Part shown: positions 26,024 through 34,976 of the stretch, piece after piece
How positions within the stretch are numbered: the first letter of the stretch is position 1
Layout of the letters: every line of letters begins with the position of its first letter
Assembly: GCA_003223115.1 (NCBI GenBank)
Contig: QHXW01000311.1
Span: 1 to 57,249, forward strand
DNA length: 57,249 nt
Direction of reading: 5' to 3'
From: Acidobacteriota bacterium
GTDB taxonomy: Bacteria > Acidobacteriota > Terriglobia > Bryobacterales > Bryobacteraceae
Position numbers and translations under genes: made by a program
Notes under the pieces: generated by a model
Seen by the model: only the letters and a program-made list of their open reading frames with translations
Told to the model about the DNA's origin: nothing
Database searches by the model: none

Positions 26024-27868
26024 TTAGCGGTTCGTCAGCAGGTACTTGCCCCCGCTCTCCAACACCACGTGCAGCGCCGGTTTGCCCACCAGTTTTTCGA
26101 GACGGGGCAATGCCATTCCGCCAGCCACCAGGTAGTAACGGTCCGGCCGCAGCCACAAACGCGCAAAATCCTGGTCATTGATAAAGACATCGGGAGCGCC
26201 CGGTGCGTTCGAGCCATACTCGAGATTCGTCACCCGTCCGTTGAGAAGCAATGCATTTCGGTCGGCGTAGAAAAATATCGAGGAAAAGGCGTAATACTGG
26301 TCGTCCACAATGAGCTGGCCTTTGGGGGCCCGCTCGAGCGCCGCAGCCAACGGCCGCGATCCCATGTACGGATCGAATTCAACCAGCGCTAGCCGCGCCG
26401 CATGAAAGAACAGCACCATCATCACAGCCAGTGATGCCATCGCTTTATTGCCTTTGAAAAACCACGCGCCTGCGGCGCCGATGAAGAAAGCCACGCCGGC
26501 AACAGCCAGGGGCAATCTCAAATATGCGAAAGCATGGAGCGTAAGGTCAGCAATGTGGCCCATGGACAGTGTGTAAGCCGCGTAAATGTCGGGATTCTGG
26601 TTCAGTGCTACCGCGATATCGCCGGGCGCCGGCAGGTTGCGCACCATCCAGAGAATCGTCACAACCGTGGCGCACGCCAACGCTGCCACTGCACCCGCGA
26701 CACGCGTGCCATACTTCACAAGCTTGCTCTGGGAATCGAGCGCCGAGCCAATCAGCAGCGCCACGGCCGGATAGCAGGGCATGGAGTAGTATTCCTGCGT
26801 GGTGGAAAAAGAAAAAAACACGAGGACAACGCCGATCCAGCAGAGCGCCAACAGGCGCAGCGAGCCCGCGCGCGTCTGCGGCGAGAAACTCAACTTGGAG
26901 ACGGCCGGAATATAAACGCTCCAGGGAAAGAGCCACACCAAGTGGAGCAGCCAGAAATAAACCAGCGGCACCGTGTTGTAATCGCGCGGATAACGCAGAC
27001 CCATATAGCGGAGCAGTTGTTCGTTGATGAAGTAAAACCAGAAGAAGCCGTGGTAGGAACTGGGCCCGCTGTGCAGCGTGAAATCGAAGTAAGGCGGGTT
27101 ACGCAGCGTCGCTAGCAGATGCCAAGGCAGGGCCATGCTGATCAAAACCGCCATTCCCGCAACTGGGCGCAAACGAGTCCAGGTCTTGTGGTAGAAAAGC
27201 CGTCGCGTGCGCCAGAGGTAGACCAGCGCTGCACCCGCCGGCAGCGCCACGGCCACCAGCCCTTTGATCAATAATCCGGTACCGAGCGCGGCCCACATCA
27301 ATAGCGCCCAGACGTGCGGTCTGGCTTCGCTTTCCTCGAGCGCTCTGGCAAAGGACCACAACGCCAACGTGATGGCCAGCGTCAGGATGGCGTCCGGAAT
27401 CAGGACGCGCGTGAACAGAAACAGCCCGATCGAAGTCGCGAGCGACAAGCCCGCGTAAAAGCCGGCTTTTTTTCCAAAGGCCCAGGCGCCAAAACGCATG
27501 GTGACCCATGAGAGCAGCACCGTCGCCAGCGCCAGAGGAATGCGTGAGGCCCAGTCATGCACGCCAAACACGCAATACGAAAGCGCGATCGCCCAGTACT
27601 TGAGTGGTGGTTTTTCGAGGTAACGCACGCCGTCCAAATGAGCGGTGACCCAATCCCCCGAATTGAGCATGGTGCGGGCGATCTGTGCCTGCACGGCATC
27701 CACGTCGTCCATGAGCGCCGGCGGGCTGACGACGCATCCCAGAAAAATGACACTGGCGACCAGCAGAATCAGCACGTCGGGCTGAGCGAAGAGGTGCCGA
27801 ACACGGCGCCAACGCGAGCGGCCATCCTGCCTCTCGGTGTCGAGAGAAGAAGCGTGAGCAGACCCCAT
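26024..27868 (-). CDS. GT39/ArnT-like membrane glycosyltransferase
   Basis: The 614-residue inner-membrane protein has about 11-12 hydrophobic segments and the PMT_2/ArnT pattern. The first periplasmic loop has the catalytic acidic pair in PALMDDVDAVQAQIARTML, followed by YLEKPPLKYWAIALSYCVFGVHDWASRIP. A soluble C-terminal part follows the last helix (VDDQYYAFSSIFFYADRNALLLNGR). These enzymes move a sugar from polyprenyl phosphate to a periplasmic acceptor such as lipid A or a protein. The ATG at 27868 begins a short cytosolic tail before the first helix; the longer frame from 27910 adds an unlikely leader. The acceptor is unknown. Confidence 0.85.
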   Translation of the reverse strand: MGSAHASSLDTERQDGRSRWRRVRHLFAQPDVLILLVASVIFLGCVVSPPALMDDVDAVQAQIARTMLNSGDWVTAHLDGVRYLEKPPLKYWAIALSYCVFGVHDWASRIPLALATVLLSWVTMRFGAWAFGKKAGFYAGLSLATSIGLFLFTRVLIPDAILTLAITLALWSFARALEESEARPHVWALLMWAALGTGLLIKGLVAVALPAGAALVYLWRTRRLFYHKTWTRLRPVAGMAVLISMALPWHLLATLRNPPYFDFTLHSGPSSYHGFFWFYFINEQLLRYMGLRYPRDYNTVPLVYFWLLHLVWLFPWSVYIPAVSKLSFSPQTRAGSLRLLALCWIGVVLVFFSFSTTQEYYSMPCYPAVALLIGSALDSQSKLVKYGTRVAGAVAALACATVVTILWMVRNLPAPGDIAVALNQNPDIYAAYTLSMGHIADLTLHAFAYLRLPLAVAGVAFFIGAAGAWFFKGNKAMASLAVMMVLFFHAARLALVEFDPYMGSRPLAAALERAPKGQLIVDDQYYAFSSIFFYADRNALLLNGRVTNLEYGSNAPGAPDVFINDQDFARLWLRPDRYYLVAGGMALPRLEKLVGKPALHVVLESGGKYLLTNR

Positions 27869-28198
27869 CAGTAATTCGAAAGTAACACGTCTGGTTCTTC
27901 CCGGCCACACGGGGACCGTTTTCGCGGGTCCAGTAAGTTGCGGACCGGAATTTTGCGTTACGATGGATCGGCCAGACTGCGCGTTCGCGTCCCACGTAAA
28001 TGGACGAAATGCTACGAGAATCTAGCGGATGAGTCTTTCTTACGGGGAACATCATCGGTATAACAAGGCTATTGGGACCGTTGAAGTGTCTCCGCCACCT
28101 TTCGCCCAGGGAACCACTGCGGCAACGCCCGCCGCTCGAAAAAGCGCCAGCAGTACAAAAGGTCAGGCGCCGGCGAGATATAGGAGATGGAGTCGACT
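27869..28198. promoter_or_regulatory. Divergent intergenic region between the GT39 and DoxX genes
   Basis: The gap of about 330 bp separates divergent genes. I find no coherent small protein and no RNA-like structure. A good GGAG lies six bases before the DoxX start. Promoters for both flanking genes should lie here, but no -35/-10 pair is clear. Confidence 0.4.
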
Positions 28199-28621
28199 AT
28201 GGACAACGTAGGGATGAGGCAATGGGGCCTCACAATTCTTCGTGTGGTGGTGGGACTTGTTTTCACCGCACATGGCTGCCAGAAACTTTTCACTTTTGGG
28301 ATTCCGTCGGTGGTGCAGATGTTTGGTCACATGGGTATTCCGGCTGCTTCTGTGCTCGCTCCCTTTGTGACGCTGCTCGAATTTGTTGGAGGCATCTTGC
28401 TGGTGGTAGGATTGCTCACGCGCTGGGTGGCGCTTCTGCTTGCCATTGACATGCTAGTGGCGGTTTTGAAGGTTCACCTTGCCGGCGGTTTCTTTTTACC
28501 TCGCGGCTACGAATTCGCGCTCACGCTGTTGGCTGCGAGTGTTGCTCTGGCCCTCGCCGGTCCCGGAGCCCCGGCTCTGGACGGGATCATCCGCAGACGT
28601 TCTATGCACCCCGCGCCCTGA
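28199..28621 (+). CDS. DoxX family membrane protein
   Basis: The 140-residue protein has four hydrophobic segments and the DoxX pattern: GLTILRVVVGLVFTAHGCQKLFTFG at the start, then LAPFVTLLEFVGGILLVVGLLTRWVALLLAIDMLVAVLKVH and a C-terminal helix pair. The family is an inner-membrane protein linked in some bacteria to sulfur and redox homeostasis. The ATG at 28199 has GGAG six bases upstream; an ATG at 28187 in the same frame directly abuts its AGGAG and is less likely. It is 15 bases before the DedA-rhodanese gene, so the two form an operon, and a sulfur-related role for both would fit. Confidence 0.88.
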   Translation: MDNVGMRQWGLTILRVVVGLVFTAHGCQKLFTFGIPSVVQMFGHMGIPAASVLAPFVTLLEFVGGILLVVGLLTRWVALLLAIDMLVAVLKVHLAGGFFLPRGYEFALTLLAASVALALAGPGAPALDGIIRRRSMHPAP

Positions 28622-28636
28622 AAGATTTCACGACTC

Positions 28637-29587
28637 ATGAACCAGGCGTTCTCGTTTCTGCTGCAGCACGGTTATTGGGTGGTCTTTGCCTTCGTGATGG
28701 CTGAGCAAATGGGTTTACCGGTCCCGTCGACTCCGGTGCTACTGGCGATGGGCGCGCTTGCCGGGACCGGAAAACTCTCGTTCCTCACGGGAGTAGCGAT
28801 CGCTGTCGTGGCGTCGCTCTTGAGCGACAGCGTCTGGTACTGGATCGGGAAGAGGCGCGGCTACTCGGTGCTGAACCTTCTGTGCCGCATCGCGCTCGAA
28901 CCGGATTCCTGCGTGCGCCGCACCGAAGAAGTGTTCGACCGCTTCGGCGCCAGGGCGCTTCTGCTTGCCAAGTTCATTCCAGGTCTGAGCACAGTAGCAC
29001 CTCCCATGGCGGGTCTCGTCGGCATGCCGGTGCTCACCTTTGCTTTGGCCGACTCGGCAGGCTCGGCGCTTTGGGTTACCGCATTCGCCAGCGCCGGCTG
29101 GATCTTTCGCCGCGAACTGGTGCGTGTCGCCGAATTCGCGTTGGGCATGGGCTCCTGGCTGGCGGTTGTACTGGCGGGGCTGCTCGCGCTTTACCTGTTA
29201 TTCAAGATTTGGGAACGCCAGCGTTTCTTGCGCCGCCTGCGGATCGCGCGCATCTCGCCCGAGGACCTGGTGCGCAAACTCCAGGCGGGGGAGCAAGTCA
29301 TGATCGTGGATCTGAGACACCCCAGAGACGTTGAGAGCCAGGGAAGCAAATTGCCGGGTGCGCTGCACATGGCACCTACCGAGCTGGATGCGCGGCACCA
29401 GGAGATTCCTCGCGACCGCGACATTATTCTCTACTGTAGTTGACCCAACGAAGCTTCGAGCGCCCGTGCGGCGCTCCGGTTGCAGCGCCGTGGCGTCACG
29501 CGAGTCCGGCCTCTGGAGGGCGGTTTTGAAGGTTGGCTCGAGCGCGGTTACCCGCTCGAAAGCGTCGCTGTCATTGCGCACGGATAG
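28637..29587 (+). CDS. DedA membrane protein fused to rhodanese, with in-frame TGA at a conserved Cys
   Basis: Residues 1-200 are a DedA/SNARE-associated membrane protein (VMAEQMGLPVPSTPVLLAMG, LLAKFIPGLSTVAPPMAG, then several helices). Residues about 205-316 are a rhodanese domain (IARISPEDLVRKL, VMIVDLRHPRDVES, RDRDIILYCS). At codon 269 (29441-29443) the frame meets TGA. Without any shift it continues PNEASSARAALRLQRRG, VRPLEGGFEGWLERGYPLE and ends at TAG 29585. From memory, related DedA-rhodanese proteins read YCxCPNE here, so the TGA replaces the second Cys of a CxC motif next to the rhodanese active-site loop. Either this is a recent nonsense mutation giving a 268-residue truncated product, or TGA is read as selenocysteine. 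A stem-loop follows at 29458-29476. Confidence 0.7.
29458..29476 (+). promoter_or_regulatory. SECIS-like stem-loop downstream of the in-frame TGA
   Basis: GAGCGCC pairs perfectly with GGCGCTC (7 bp) around a 5-base loop CGTGC. The loop starts 22 bases after the TGA and has G as its second base. Bacterial SECIS elements are small stem-loops at about this distance with a G near the start of the loop. The arm is GC-rich coding sequence for a conserved helix, so chance is a real alternative. Confidence 0.35.
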
Positions 29588-29646
29588 ACGCACCGCTCAC
29601 GTGTTAGAGTGTGAGGCGCATCAACCGAAATCCGGAGGGAATCCAG

Positions 29647-30069
29647 ATGATCAACCGACGCCATGCGATCAAAGCCGCCGCCGCAATCGGAGTTCCGCCG
29701 ATACTGTCTCGCGCGCAATCCCCGGCCGCTCCCATGAACCAGTTGAAGGCGATCACGCTGTTGACCCAGGACCTCGCCAAGATGGACGGCCAAGACATGG
29801 AAGTGCGGGTGGCGCAATTGGAGTACGCGCCCGGCGGGTCCTCAGAACCGCATCGCCATCCCGGGCATACGTTCGTTTACGTTCTGGAGGGGTCGCTGGT
29901 GGCGCAGCTCGATGACGGGCCGGTGAAGACCTACATGCCGGGCCAGATGTTCTATGAGCAGCCCATGCATCTTCATGCGGTCTCGAAGAACGCGAGCGCG
30001 ACCGAGCCCGTGAAGTTTCTGGTGTTTCGGATCGCCGAAAAGGGCAAGCCCGGCACCGTGCCCAAGTAG
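29647..30069 (+). CDS. Exported cupin-domain protein
   Basis: The 140-residue protein starts with a twin-arginine-like leader (MINRRHAIKAAAAIGVPP) followed by a single cupin barrel. The metal-binding motif 1 is visible as PHRHPGHTFVYVLEGSL, with His, His and Glu ligands, and motif 2 as PGQMFYEQPMHLHAVSKN. Such small exported cupins are of unknown substrate. GGAGGG lies about seven bases before the ATG at 29647, which also excludes the upstream reading. It follows the DedA-rhodanese gene by 60 bases in the same direction. Confidence 0.87.
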   Translation: MINRRHAIKAAAAIGVPPILSRAQSPAAPMNQLKAITLLTQDLAKMDGQDMEVRVAQLEYAPGGSSEPHRHPGHTFVYVLEGSLVAQLDDGPVKTYMPGQMFYEQPMHLHAVSKNASATEPVKFLVFRIAEKGKPGTVPK

Positions 30070-30087
30070 GCAATTCGCCGTGCGTGG

Positions 30088-30107
30088 GACCGGCGCTTAC
30101 GCCGGTC
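30088..30107 (+). terminator. Possible hairpin terminator after the cupin gene
   Basis: GACCGGCG and CGCCGGTC form a perfect 8-bp stem with a CTTA loop, 18 bases after the cupin stop. No T-run follows, so it may be a palindromic spacer or a 3'-end stabilising hairpin instead of a strong intrinsic terminator. Confidence 0.5.
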
Positions 30108-30163
30108 GACGTCTGTTGTAGCGCATGGCTGGCCTGCGACTCCGCTCGGACAGTCGCGATAAG

Positions 30164-32323
30164 ATGGCAGACGCCATGCCGGAATTCGTGCATTACGAAA
30201 TTCGCGACCAGGTCGCCGTCCTCACGGTCGATAACCCGCCGGTCAATGCGCTGAGCCCAGGAGTCGCTGAAGCCATCGATGCCGCGGTCGAACGCGCCGC
30301 TGCGGATCCCGAGGCGCGCGCCGTGGTCCTGATCGGAGCCGGGACGACATTCGTTGCGGGCGCGGACATCCGCTTTTTCGAAACCATCACCGCACGTGAA
30401 GCCTCACTCGAGCGTTCTCACGCCATACACGCCAGGCTGCGCCATATCGAAGATTGCCCGAAGCCCCTGGTGGCGGCCATCCATGGCACGGCGCTTGGCG
30501 GCGGGCTCGAGTTTGCGATGGCCTGTCATTATCGTGTGGCGGCGGCCACAGCCGGGGTAGGCCAGCCGGAAGTTTCCCTCGGCATTATTCCAGGCGCGGG
30601 CGGCACCCAGCGTCTGCCGCGATTGTGCGGTGCGCCCATGGCGCTTGAAATGTGTACGCTTGGGCAGCACGTGCCGGCGGCGCGAGCAGCGACGGAAGGC
30701 ATCCTGGACGGCGTCATCGAGGGTGACCTGCTCGTGGGAGCCATGGCCTTCGCGCTTGAGAAGAGCTCCTCGAATGGGGTACGCAAATCGCGAGACTTGA
30801 ACCTGAAGATTGCAGAGACAGGAGCCGCTCTGGCAGCTTGCGCCAGGACACGCGAAGGGTTGAAGAAAACGGCACGCGGGGCGCACGCGCCCTACGCTGC
30901 GGTAAATGCCATCGAAGCCGGCATTCGGCTGGGTTTTGATGAGGGCTCGCGCCGCGAGATCGAAATCTTCGCGGATTGTGTCCTCTCCACCGAATCCCGC
31001 GCCATGGTGAAACTGTTCTTCGCGGAACGCGAGGTCCCGAAGATTCCTGATGTTCCAAAGGACACGCCGGCGCTCGAAATCCGAACCGCCGCGGTAGTGG
31101 GCGCAGGCACCATGGGCGGCGGCATCGCCATGAATTATGCCAATGCCGGGATTCCGGTGCTGCTCAAAGAAGTCACGCAGGAAGCTCTTGACAGCGGGCT
31201 CGCCACCATCCGCAGAAACTATCAGTCCTCGGTTTCGAAAGGCAAGATGACGCCCGAGCAACTGGAGCGCACCATGGTGCTGATCACGCCCACGGTTACC
31301 TATGAAGGTTTCGAGAAGGTGGATATTGTGACCGAGGCGGTGTTCGAGAATTTCGATCTCAAGAAAGCCACGTTCACCGAACTCGGACGAGTTACGCGGC
31401 CCGACTGCATCCTTGCCTCAAATACCTCGACGCTCAATATTGATGAATTCGCGAAATCGAGCAGCCGTCCCGAGAAAGTGATCGGCACGCATTTCTTCAG
31501 CCCGGCGAACGTCATGAAGCTAGTCGAAATCGTGCGCGGGCGCGAGACTGCGAAAGAAACCATCGCCACGTGCATGAAACTCGCCCGAAAGCTCAACAAA
31601 GTTGGCGTGCTGGTGGGCAACTGCTTTGGATTTGTGGCCAATCGCATGATCGCTTACTACATGCGCGAGGCATACCTGCTGCTCGAGGAGGGGGCGCGGG
31701 TGGAGGAGATCGATGCTGCGTTGGTGGAGTTCGGCATGCCCGTGGGTCCGTTTGCCATGCAGGATATTGCCGGCATCGACGTGGGCGCGCGCATTCGCCA
31801 GTATCTGCGTTCCATTGGAAAAGAGCGCTCCGAAGGCCCGCAATGTCCAGTGCCGGACTGGCTCTTTGAGATGGGCCGTTACGGGCAGAAGACCGGCGCG
31901 GGTTGGTACCGGTACGATGCCGGCAGCCGCACGCCAGTCGTCGATCCGTTGATTGAAGGCCTCGCCAACAAGGCCGCGGCCGAGCGTGGCGTTGATCGGC
32001 GTGCCATCTCGAACGACGAAATCATCGCGCGCATCATGACGGCTCTGGCCAATGAAGGCGCGAACATTCTCGAGGAAGGCTATGCTTTGCGCGCCGGCGA
32101 TGTGGATGTGATTTATGTCCAAGGGTTTGGCTTTCCGCGTCATCGCGGCGGCCCGATGTTTTATGCCGACACGGTGGGCTTGCCGGTGGTGCTGGGCCGT
32201 GTGCGCGAGTATCGGGACCGATTCGGTGATTATTGGACGCCTGCTCCGCTGCTCGAGCGGCTGGCCGCGTCGGGTGGAACATTTTACGGCTGGAGCGCGG
32301 AGCGCCGCGGTATAGGCGCTTAA
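30164..32323 (+). CDS. Bifunctional enoyl-CoA hydratase / 3-hydroxyacyl-CoA dehydrogenase (FadJ/FadB type)
   Basis: The 719-residue enzyme carries out two beta-oxidation steps: hydration of 2-enoyl-CoA, then NAD-dependent oxidation of 3-hydroxyacyl-CoA. Residues about 5-190 are the crotonase fold with oxyanion-hole segments GAGTTFVAGADIRFF and HGTALGGGLEFAMACHYR and the catalytic Glu region PEVSLGIIPGAGGTQRLP. From about 305 the dehydrogenase starts with the Rossmann motif VVGAGTMGGGIA. It contains SNTSTLNI and GTHFFSPANVMKLVEIVRG, with the catalytic His-Glu, then the duplicated C-terminal helical domain ending YGWSAERRG. ATG 30164 and ATG 30176 are both possible starts. No thiolase partner is adjacent. 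Confidence 0.9.
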   Translation: MADAMPEFVHYEIRDQVAVLTVDNPPVNALSPGVAEAIDAAVERAAADPEARAVVLIGAGTTFVAGADIRFFETITAREASLERSHAIHARLRHIEDCPKPLVAAIHGTALGGGLEFAMACHYRVAAATAGVGQPEVSLGIIPGAGGTQRLPRLCGAPMALEMCTLGQHVPAARAATEGILDGVIEGDLLVGAMAFALEKSSSNGVRKSRDLNLKIAETGAALAACARTREGLKKTARGAHAPYAAVNAIEAGIRLGFDEGSRREIEIFADCVLSTESRAMVKLFFAEREVPKIPDVPKDTPALEIRTAAVVGAGTMGGGIAMNYANAGIPVLLKEVTQEALDSGLATIRRNYQSSVSKGKMTPEQLERTMVLITPTVTYEGFEKVDIVTEAVFENFDLKKATFTELGRVTRPDCILASNTSTLNIDEFAKSSSRPEKVIGTHFFSPANVMKLVEIVRGRETAKETIATCMKLARKLNKVGVLVGNCFGFVANRMIAYYMREAYLLLEEGARVEEIDAALVEFGMPVGPFAMQDIAGIDVGARIRQYLRSIGKERSEGPQCPVPDWLFEMGRYGQKTGAGWYRYDAGSRTPVVDPLIEGLANKAAAERGVDRRAISNDEIIARIMTALANEGANILEEGYALRAGDVDVIYVQGFGFPRHRGGPMFYADTVGLPVVLGRVREYRDRFGDYWTPAPLLERLAASGGTFYGWSAERRGIGA

Positions 32324-32354
32324 GATCGCTGTAGCGCACGCACCCGGTGTGCCG

Positions 32355-32374
32355 CCTCGACACTCGTGTCGAGG
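32355..32374 (+). terminator. Possible hairpin terminator after the beta-oxidation gene
   Basis: CCTCGACA and TGTCGAGG form a perfect 8-bp stem around CTCG, 31 bases after the stop codon at 32323. A following CTAAGTCTCT is only weakly T-rich, so termination is plausible but not certain. Confidence 0.5.
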
Positions 32375-32486
32375 CTAAGTCTCTACGCCCCTGCGTAATA
32401 CCTCCACTAACGTTTGTTAATGATTGCATTCGAAACGCGTTCGCCGGATACTGCGTTAGACAGAGTGTCGTAGTCCAGGAGGCTCT

Positions 32487-34382
32487 ATGATGCGGAGAAT
32501 CTGGCTAGTTTGGATGCTCGCGGCTTGCGCGACTGCGGTTTGGGCGGATGTCGATCCCCCGTCGCGCGTGGCGCGGTTGAACCTGGTTAGCGGAGCGGTT
32601 TCTTTCGAAGCCGCAGGTCTGGATGAATGGGCGGCGGCCACGGTCAATTATCCAATGACCACCGGAGACCACCTCTGGGCTGACGATCAAGCGCACGCAG
32701 AGATGCACGTCGGCTCGACTATAATCCGGCTTGATTCGCGCACCGCATTTTCCTTCCTGCGGCTGGATGATCAGATAGTGCAGATGCGGCTTTCGGAAGG
32801 ATCGCTGAATATTACGATTCACTATCTCAGCGAAGACGATGCCTACGAGGTGGACACGCCCAACGGCGCGATTACACTCTTGCGGCCCGGCACCTACCGC
32901 ATTAACTCCGACCCGGACCGGCAGCAGACTGTGATCACCGTTCGCGGCGGCGAGGCCGAAGTGACCGCGGGCGGCTCAGCGTTTCCGGTTCATGCGCGCC
33001 AGGCGGCGTACATCACCGGCACCGAATTTCCCACCACCGAAGTGCATCCGGCCGAGCCCCGAGACTACTTCGATGAATGGGCGCTGAATCGCGATGAGCG
33101 TGAACAACGCCGGCCGGCGCCCCGTTACGTGTCGCGCGAAACGAACGGCTGGGAAGATCTGGATGACTATGGTTCGTGGAGCGACAATCCGGGTTATGGC
33201 TATGTCTGGATGCCGCGCGTGGATGCCGGATGGGCGCCTTACCGCTATGGCCGCTGGGCCTGGGTTGAACCTTGGGGTTGGACCTGGATTGACGATTCGC
33301 CGTGGGGATTTGCCCCGTTCCATTATGGCCGTTGGTGCTATGTGAGCGGAGGGTGGGCCTGGGTTCCTGGACGAATGGCTGTCCGCCCGGTGTATGCGCC
33401 CGCGCTCGTGGTCTTCGTAGGCGGCCCACGCTGGGCCGGGTCATTTGGCGGCGGCGGTGGTGTGGGATGGGTCCCGCTCGCTCCCGGCGAGGTTTTCGTC
33501 CCGGCCTACCACGTGAGTCCCACATACGTGAATCGTGTGAACGTTGTGAACGTCACCAACGTCACGAACATTACCAACGTCACCAATGTGCGTTATGCGA
33601 ACCAGAATGTTCCGGGCGCGGTCACCGCCATTTCGCGCTCTGACTTTGCCAACTCACGCGCCGTATCGCGATCCGGCGTTAACGTTTCCTCACAGACAGT
33701 AGCCTCGGCCCAGGTAATTGGCATGACAGCCCCGGTAGCGCCCCGCCGCGAAAGTGTGATGGGGCATTCGGCGGATAACATGACTTCCATTCCAAGGCCG
33801 CGCGAATCCGTTTTGGCGCATCCCGTGGTGACACGGTCGGTGCCGCCGCCCGCCCCCGTTCCGTTTGCGGCGCGCCAACAGGCGCTCGCCGAGAATCCAG
33901 GCAGGCCGCTCGATAATGCGACTCTGACGAACCTGCGACGCCAGATGCCCGTGGCGCGTCCCGAGGCGCCCGTAGCGCGTCCCGCGGCGCCCATTGCTCG
34001 TCCCATTGAACCGGCCGGCCGCGTCCAGCCCTATGAGACACCGGCCACCGGGCCTGCACCAGCGGGCCGTCCTCAACCCTATGAGCCGCCGAATGCCCGG
34101 CCACAACCAGTTCAACGCGCCAACCCGGACCGGCCGCCCGTGGTCGAGAGGGCCGCGCCTGAAGCCCGGCCGCAACCAGTTCAACGCGCCAATCCGGACC
34201 GGCCGCCCAATGCCCAGCGCATTGAGCCCGAGCAACGCCGCACGGAGCGTGTCGAGCCAAGAACCGAGCGCCAGGAGATACGTCGCGACGAACGCCGGCC
34301 GGCTCCTCAGGAAAGACCGCGCGACGAAAAAGCAAAACCTGAGAAAGCCAAGCCGGAGCGGCCGAAATCGAGCGATCGCTAA
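32487..34382 (+). CDS. Exported FecR-domain / DUF6600 protein with proline-rich repeats
   Basis: The 631-residue protein has a signal peptide (MMRRIWLVWMLAACATAVWA). A FecR-like domain follows at about 28-170 (RVARLNLVSGAVSFE, IRLDSRTAFSFLRLDDQ, DTPNGAITLLRPGTYRI, VRGGEAEVTAGG). A DUF6600-type tryptophan/tyrosine-rich region spans about 215-320 (YGSWSDNPGYGYVWMP, GRWAWVEPWGWTWIDD, FHYGRWCYVSGGWAWVPG). Next come an asparagine/valine repeat (NVTNVTNITNVTNV) and a proline/arginine-rich tail with a duplicated RPQPVQRANPDRPP. AGGAGG lies just before the ATG. This architecture is common in acidobacteria and has no known function. It is probably periplasmic or surface-exposed. Confidence 0.8.
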   Translation: MMRRIWLVWMLAACATAVWADVDPPSRVARLNLVSGAVSFEAAGLDEWAAATVNYPMTTGDHLWADDQAHAEMHVGSTIIRLDSRTAFSFLRLDDQIVQMRLSEGSLNITIHYLSEDDAYEVDTPNGAITLLRPGTYRINSDPDRQQTVITVRGGEAEVTAGGSAFPVHARQAAYITGTEFPTTEVHPAEPRDYFDEWALNRDEREQRRPAPRYVSRETNGWEDLDDYGSWSDNPGYGYVWMPRVDAGWAPYRYGRWAWVEPWGWTWIDDSPWGFAPFHYGRWCYVSGGWAWVPGRMAVRPVYAPALVVFVGGPRWAGSFGGGGGVGWVPLAPGEVFVPAYHVSPTYVNRVNVVNVTNVTNITNVTNVRYANQNVPGAVTAISRSDFANSRAVSRSGVNVSSQTVASAQVIGMTAPVAPRRESVMGHSADNMTSIPRPRESVLAHPVVTRSVPPPAPVPFAARQQALAENPGRPLDNATLTNLRRQMPVARPEAPVARPAAPIARPIEPAGRVQPYETPATGPAPAGRPQPYEPPNARPQPVQRANPDRPPVVERAAPEARPQPVQRANPDRPPNAQRIEPEQRRTERVEPRTERQEIRRDERRPAPQERPRDEKAKPEKAKPERPKSSDR

Positions 34383-34451
34383 AGTAGGGGGCATCTGCAC
34401 GCTCGGGCGCCGGAGTTCCTATCCACTCAACGTTGGAATGGGCCGTTCCGT

Positions 34452-34976
34452 CTAGACCGGCGGCGCACCAACCACAGCAATAACCGTCGCGCTGTTCGCG
34501 GCTGCAATCAAACGGTCCATGTCCACGCTGCCCGGGCAGGTTTTCGAGGCCCGGATTTCACGGTGCATGATGACATGATCGCGGTCCAGCGGGATGTGCC
34601 AGCGGTTTGCAATTTCTTGGACCAATGTGCTGCTCGCGCGATACTGAGCCTCCGGCCAGCGGGCTTGCGGGAGCCCTTCGTGTTCGATGCCGATGGTGTA
34701 GTAGTTCGGGTTGACGCGTGGGCCGAGGAGGCGCCATGTGGGCCGCACCACGGTGCCGGCGTGTAATGTCGTGTCGCTCTCTTCCACGAACTGATGTATT
34801 TCGCCCGTTTTTCCGACACCATAATGGGCTGAAACCGCCGAGCACGGGTCGTTGAAAGTCATGCCGGCGCTTTCGAGCGAACCCACGACGATGTGGATGA
34901 CGATGACGCGCGGTTCATATCCATGGCGGCCCTTACGGAAGTTTGAAGATGCACATCCGATCCACTTCTGTTGCAT
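34452..34976 (-). CDS. N-acetylmuramoyl-L-alanine amidase (PGRP/Amidase_2 type)
   Basis: The 174-residue protein is a zinc amidase-fold domain that cleaves the lactyl-alanine bond of peptidoglycan. Visible landmarks are VIVIHIVVGS (first zinc His), VSAHYGVGKTGEIHQFVEESDTTLHAGT, YYTIGIEHEG, and HREIRASKTCPG with the second His and the zinc-ligand Cys. The N-terminal QQKWIGCASSNFRKGR is typical of one acidobacterial and proteobacterial subgroup. There is no signal peptide, so it may be cytosolic or released with lysis. It follows the broken membrane-protein gene on the same strand and overlaps the end of its frame. Confidence 0.85.
   Translation of the reverse strand: MQQKWIGCASSNFRKGRHGYEPRVIVIHIVVGSLESAGMTFNDPCSAVSAHYGVGKTGEIHQFVEESDTTLHAGTVVRPTWRLLGPRVNPNYYTIGIEHEGLPQARWPEAQYRASSTLVQEIANRWHIPLDRDHVIMHREIRASKTCPGSVDMDRLIAAANSATVIAVVGAPPV

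Noticed and set aside
29331-29915. 194-codon plus-strand frame overlapping the rhodanese end and the cupin start
   Set aside because: The frame is a shadow: real protein similarity lies in the rhodanese frame up to 29587 and in the cupin frame from 29647.
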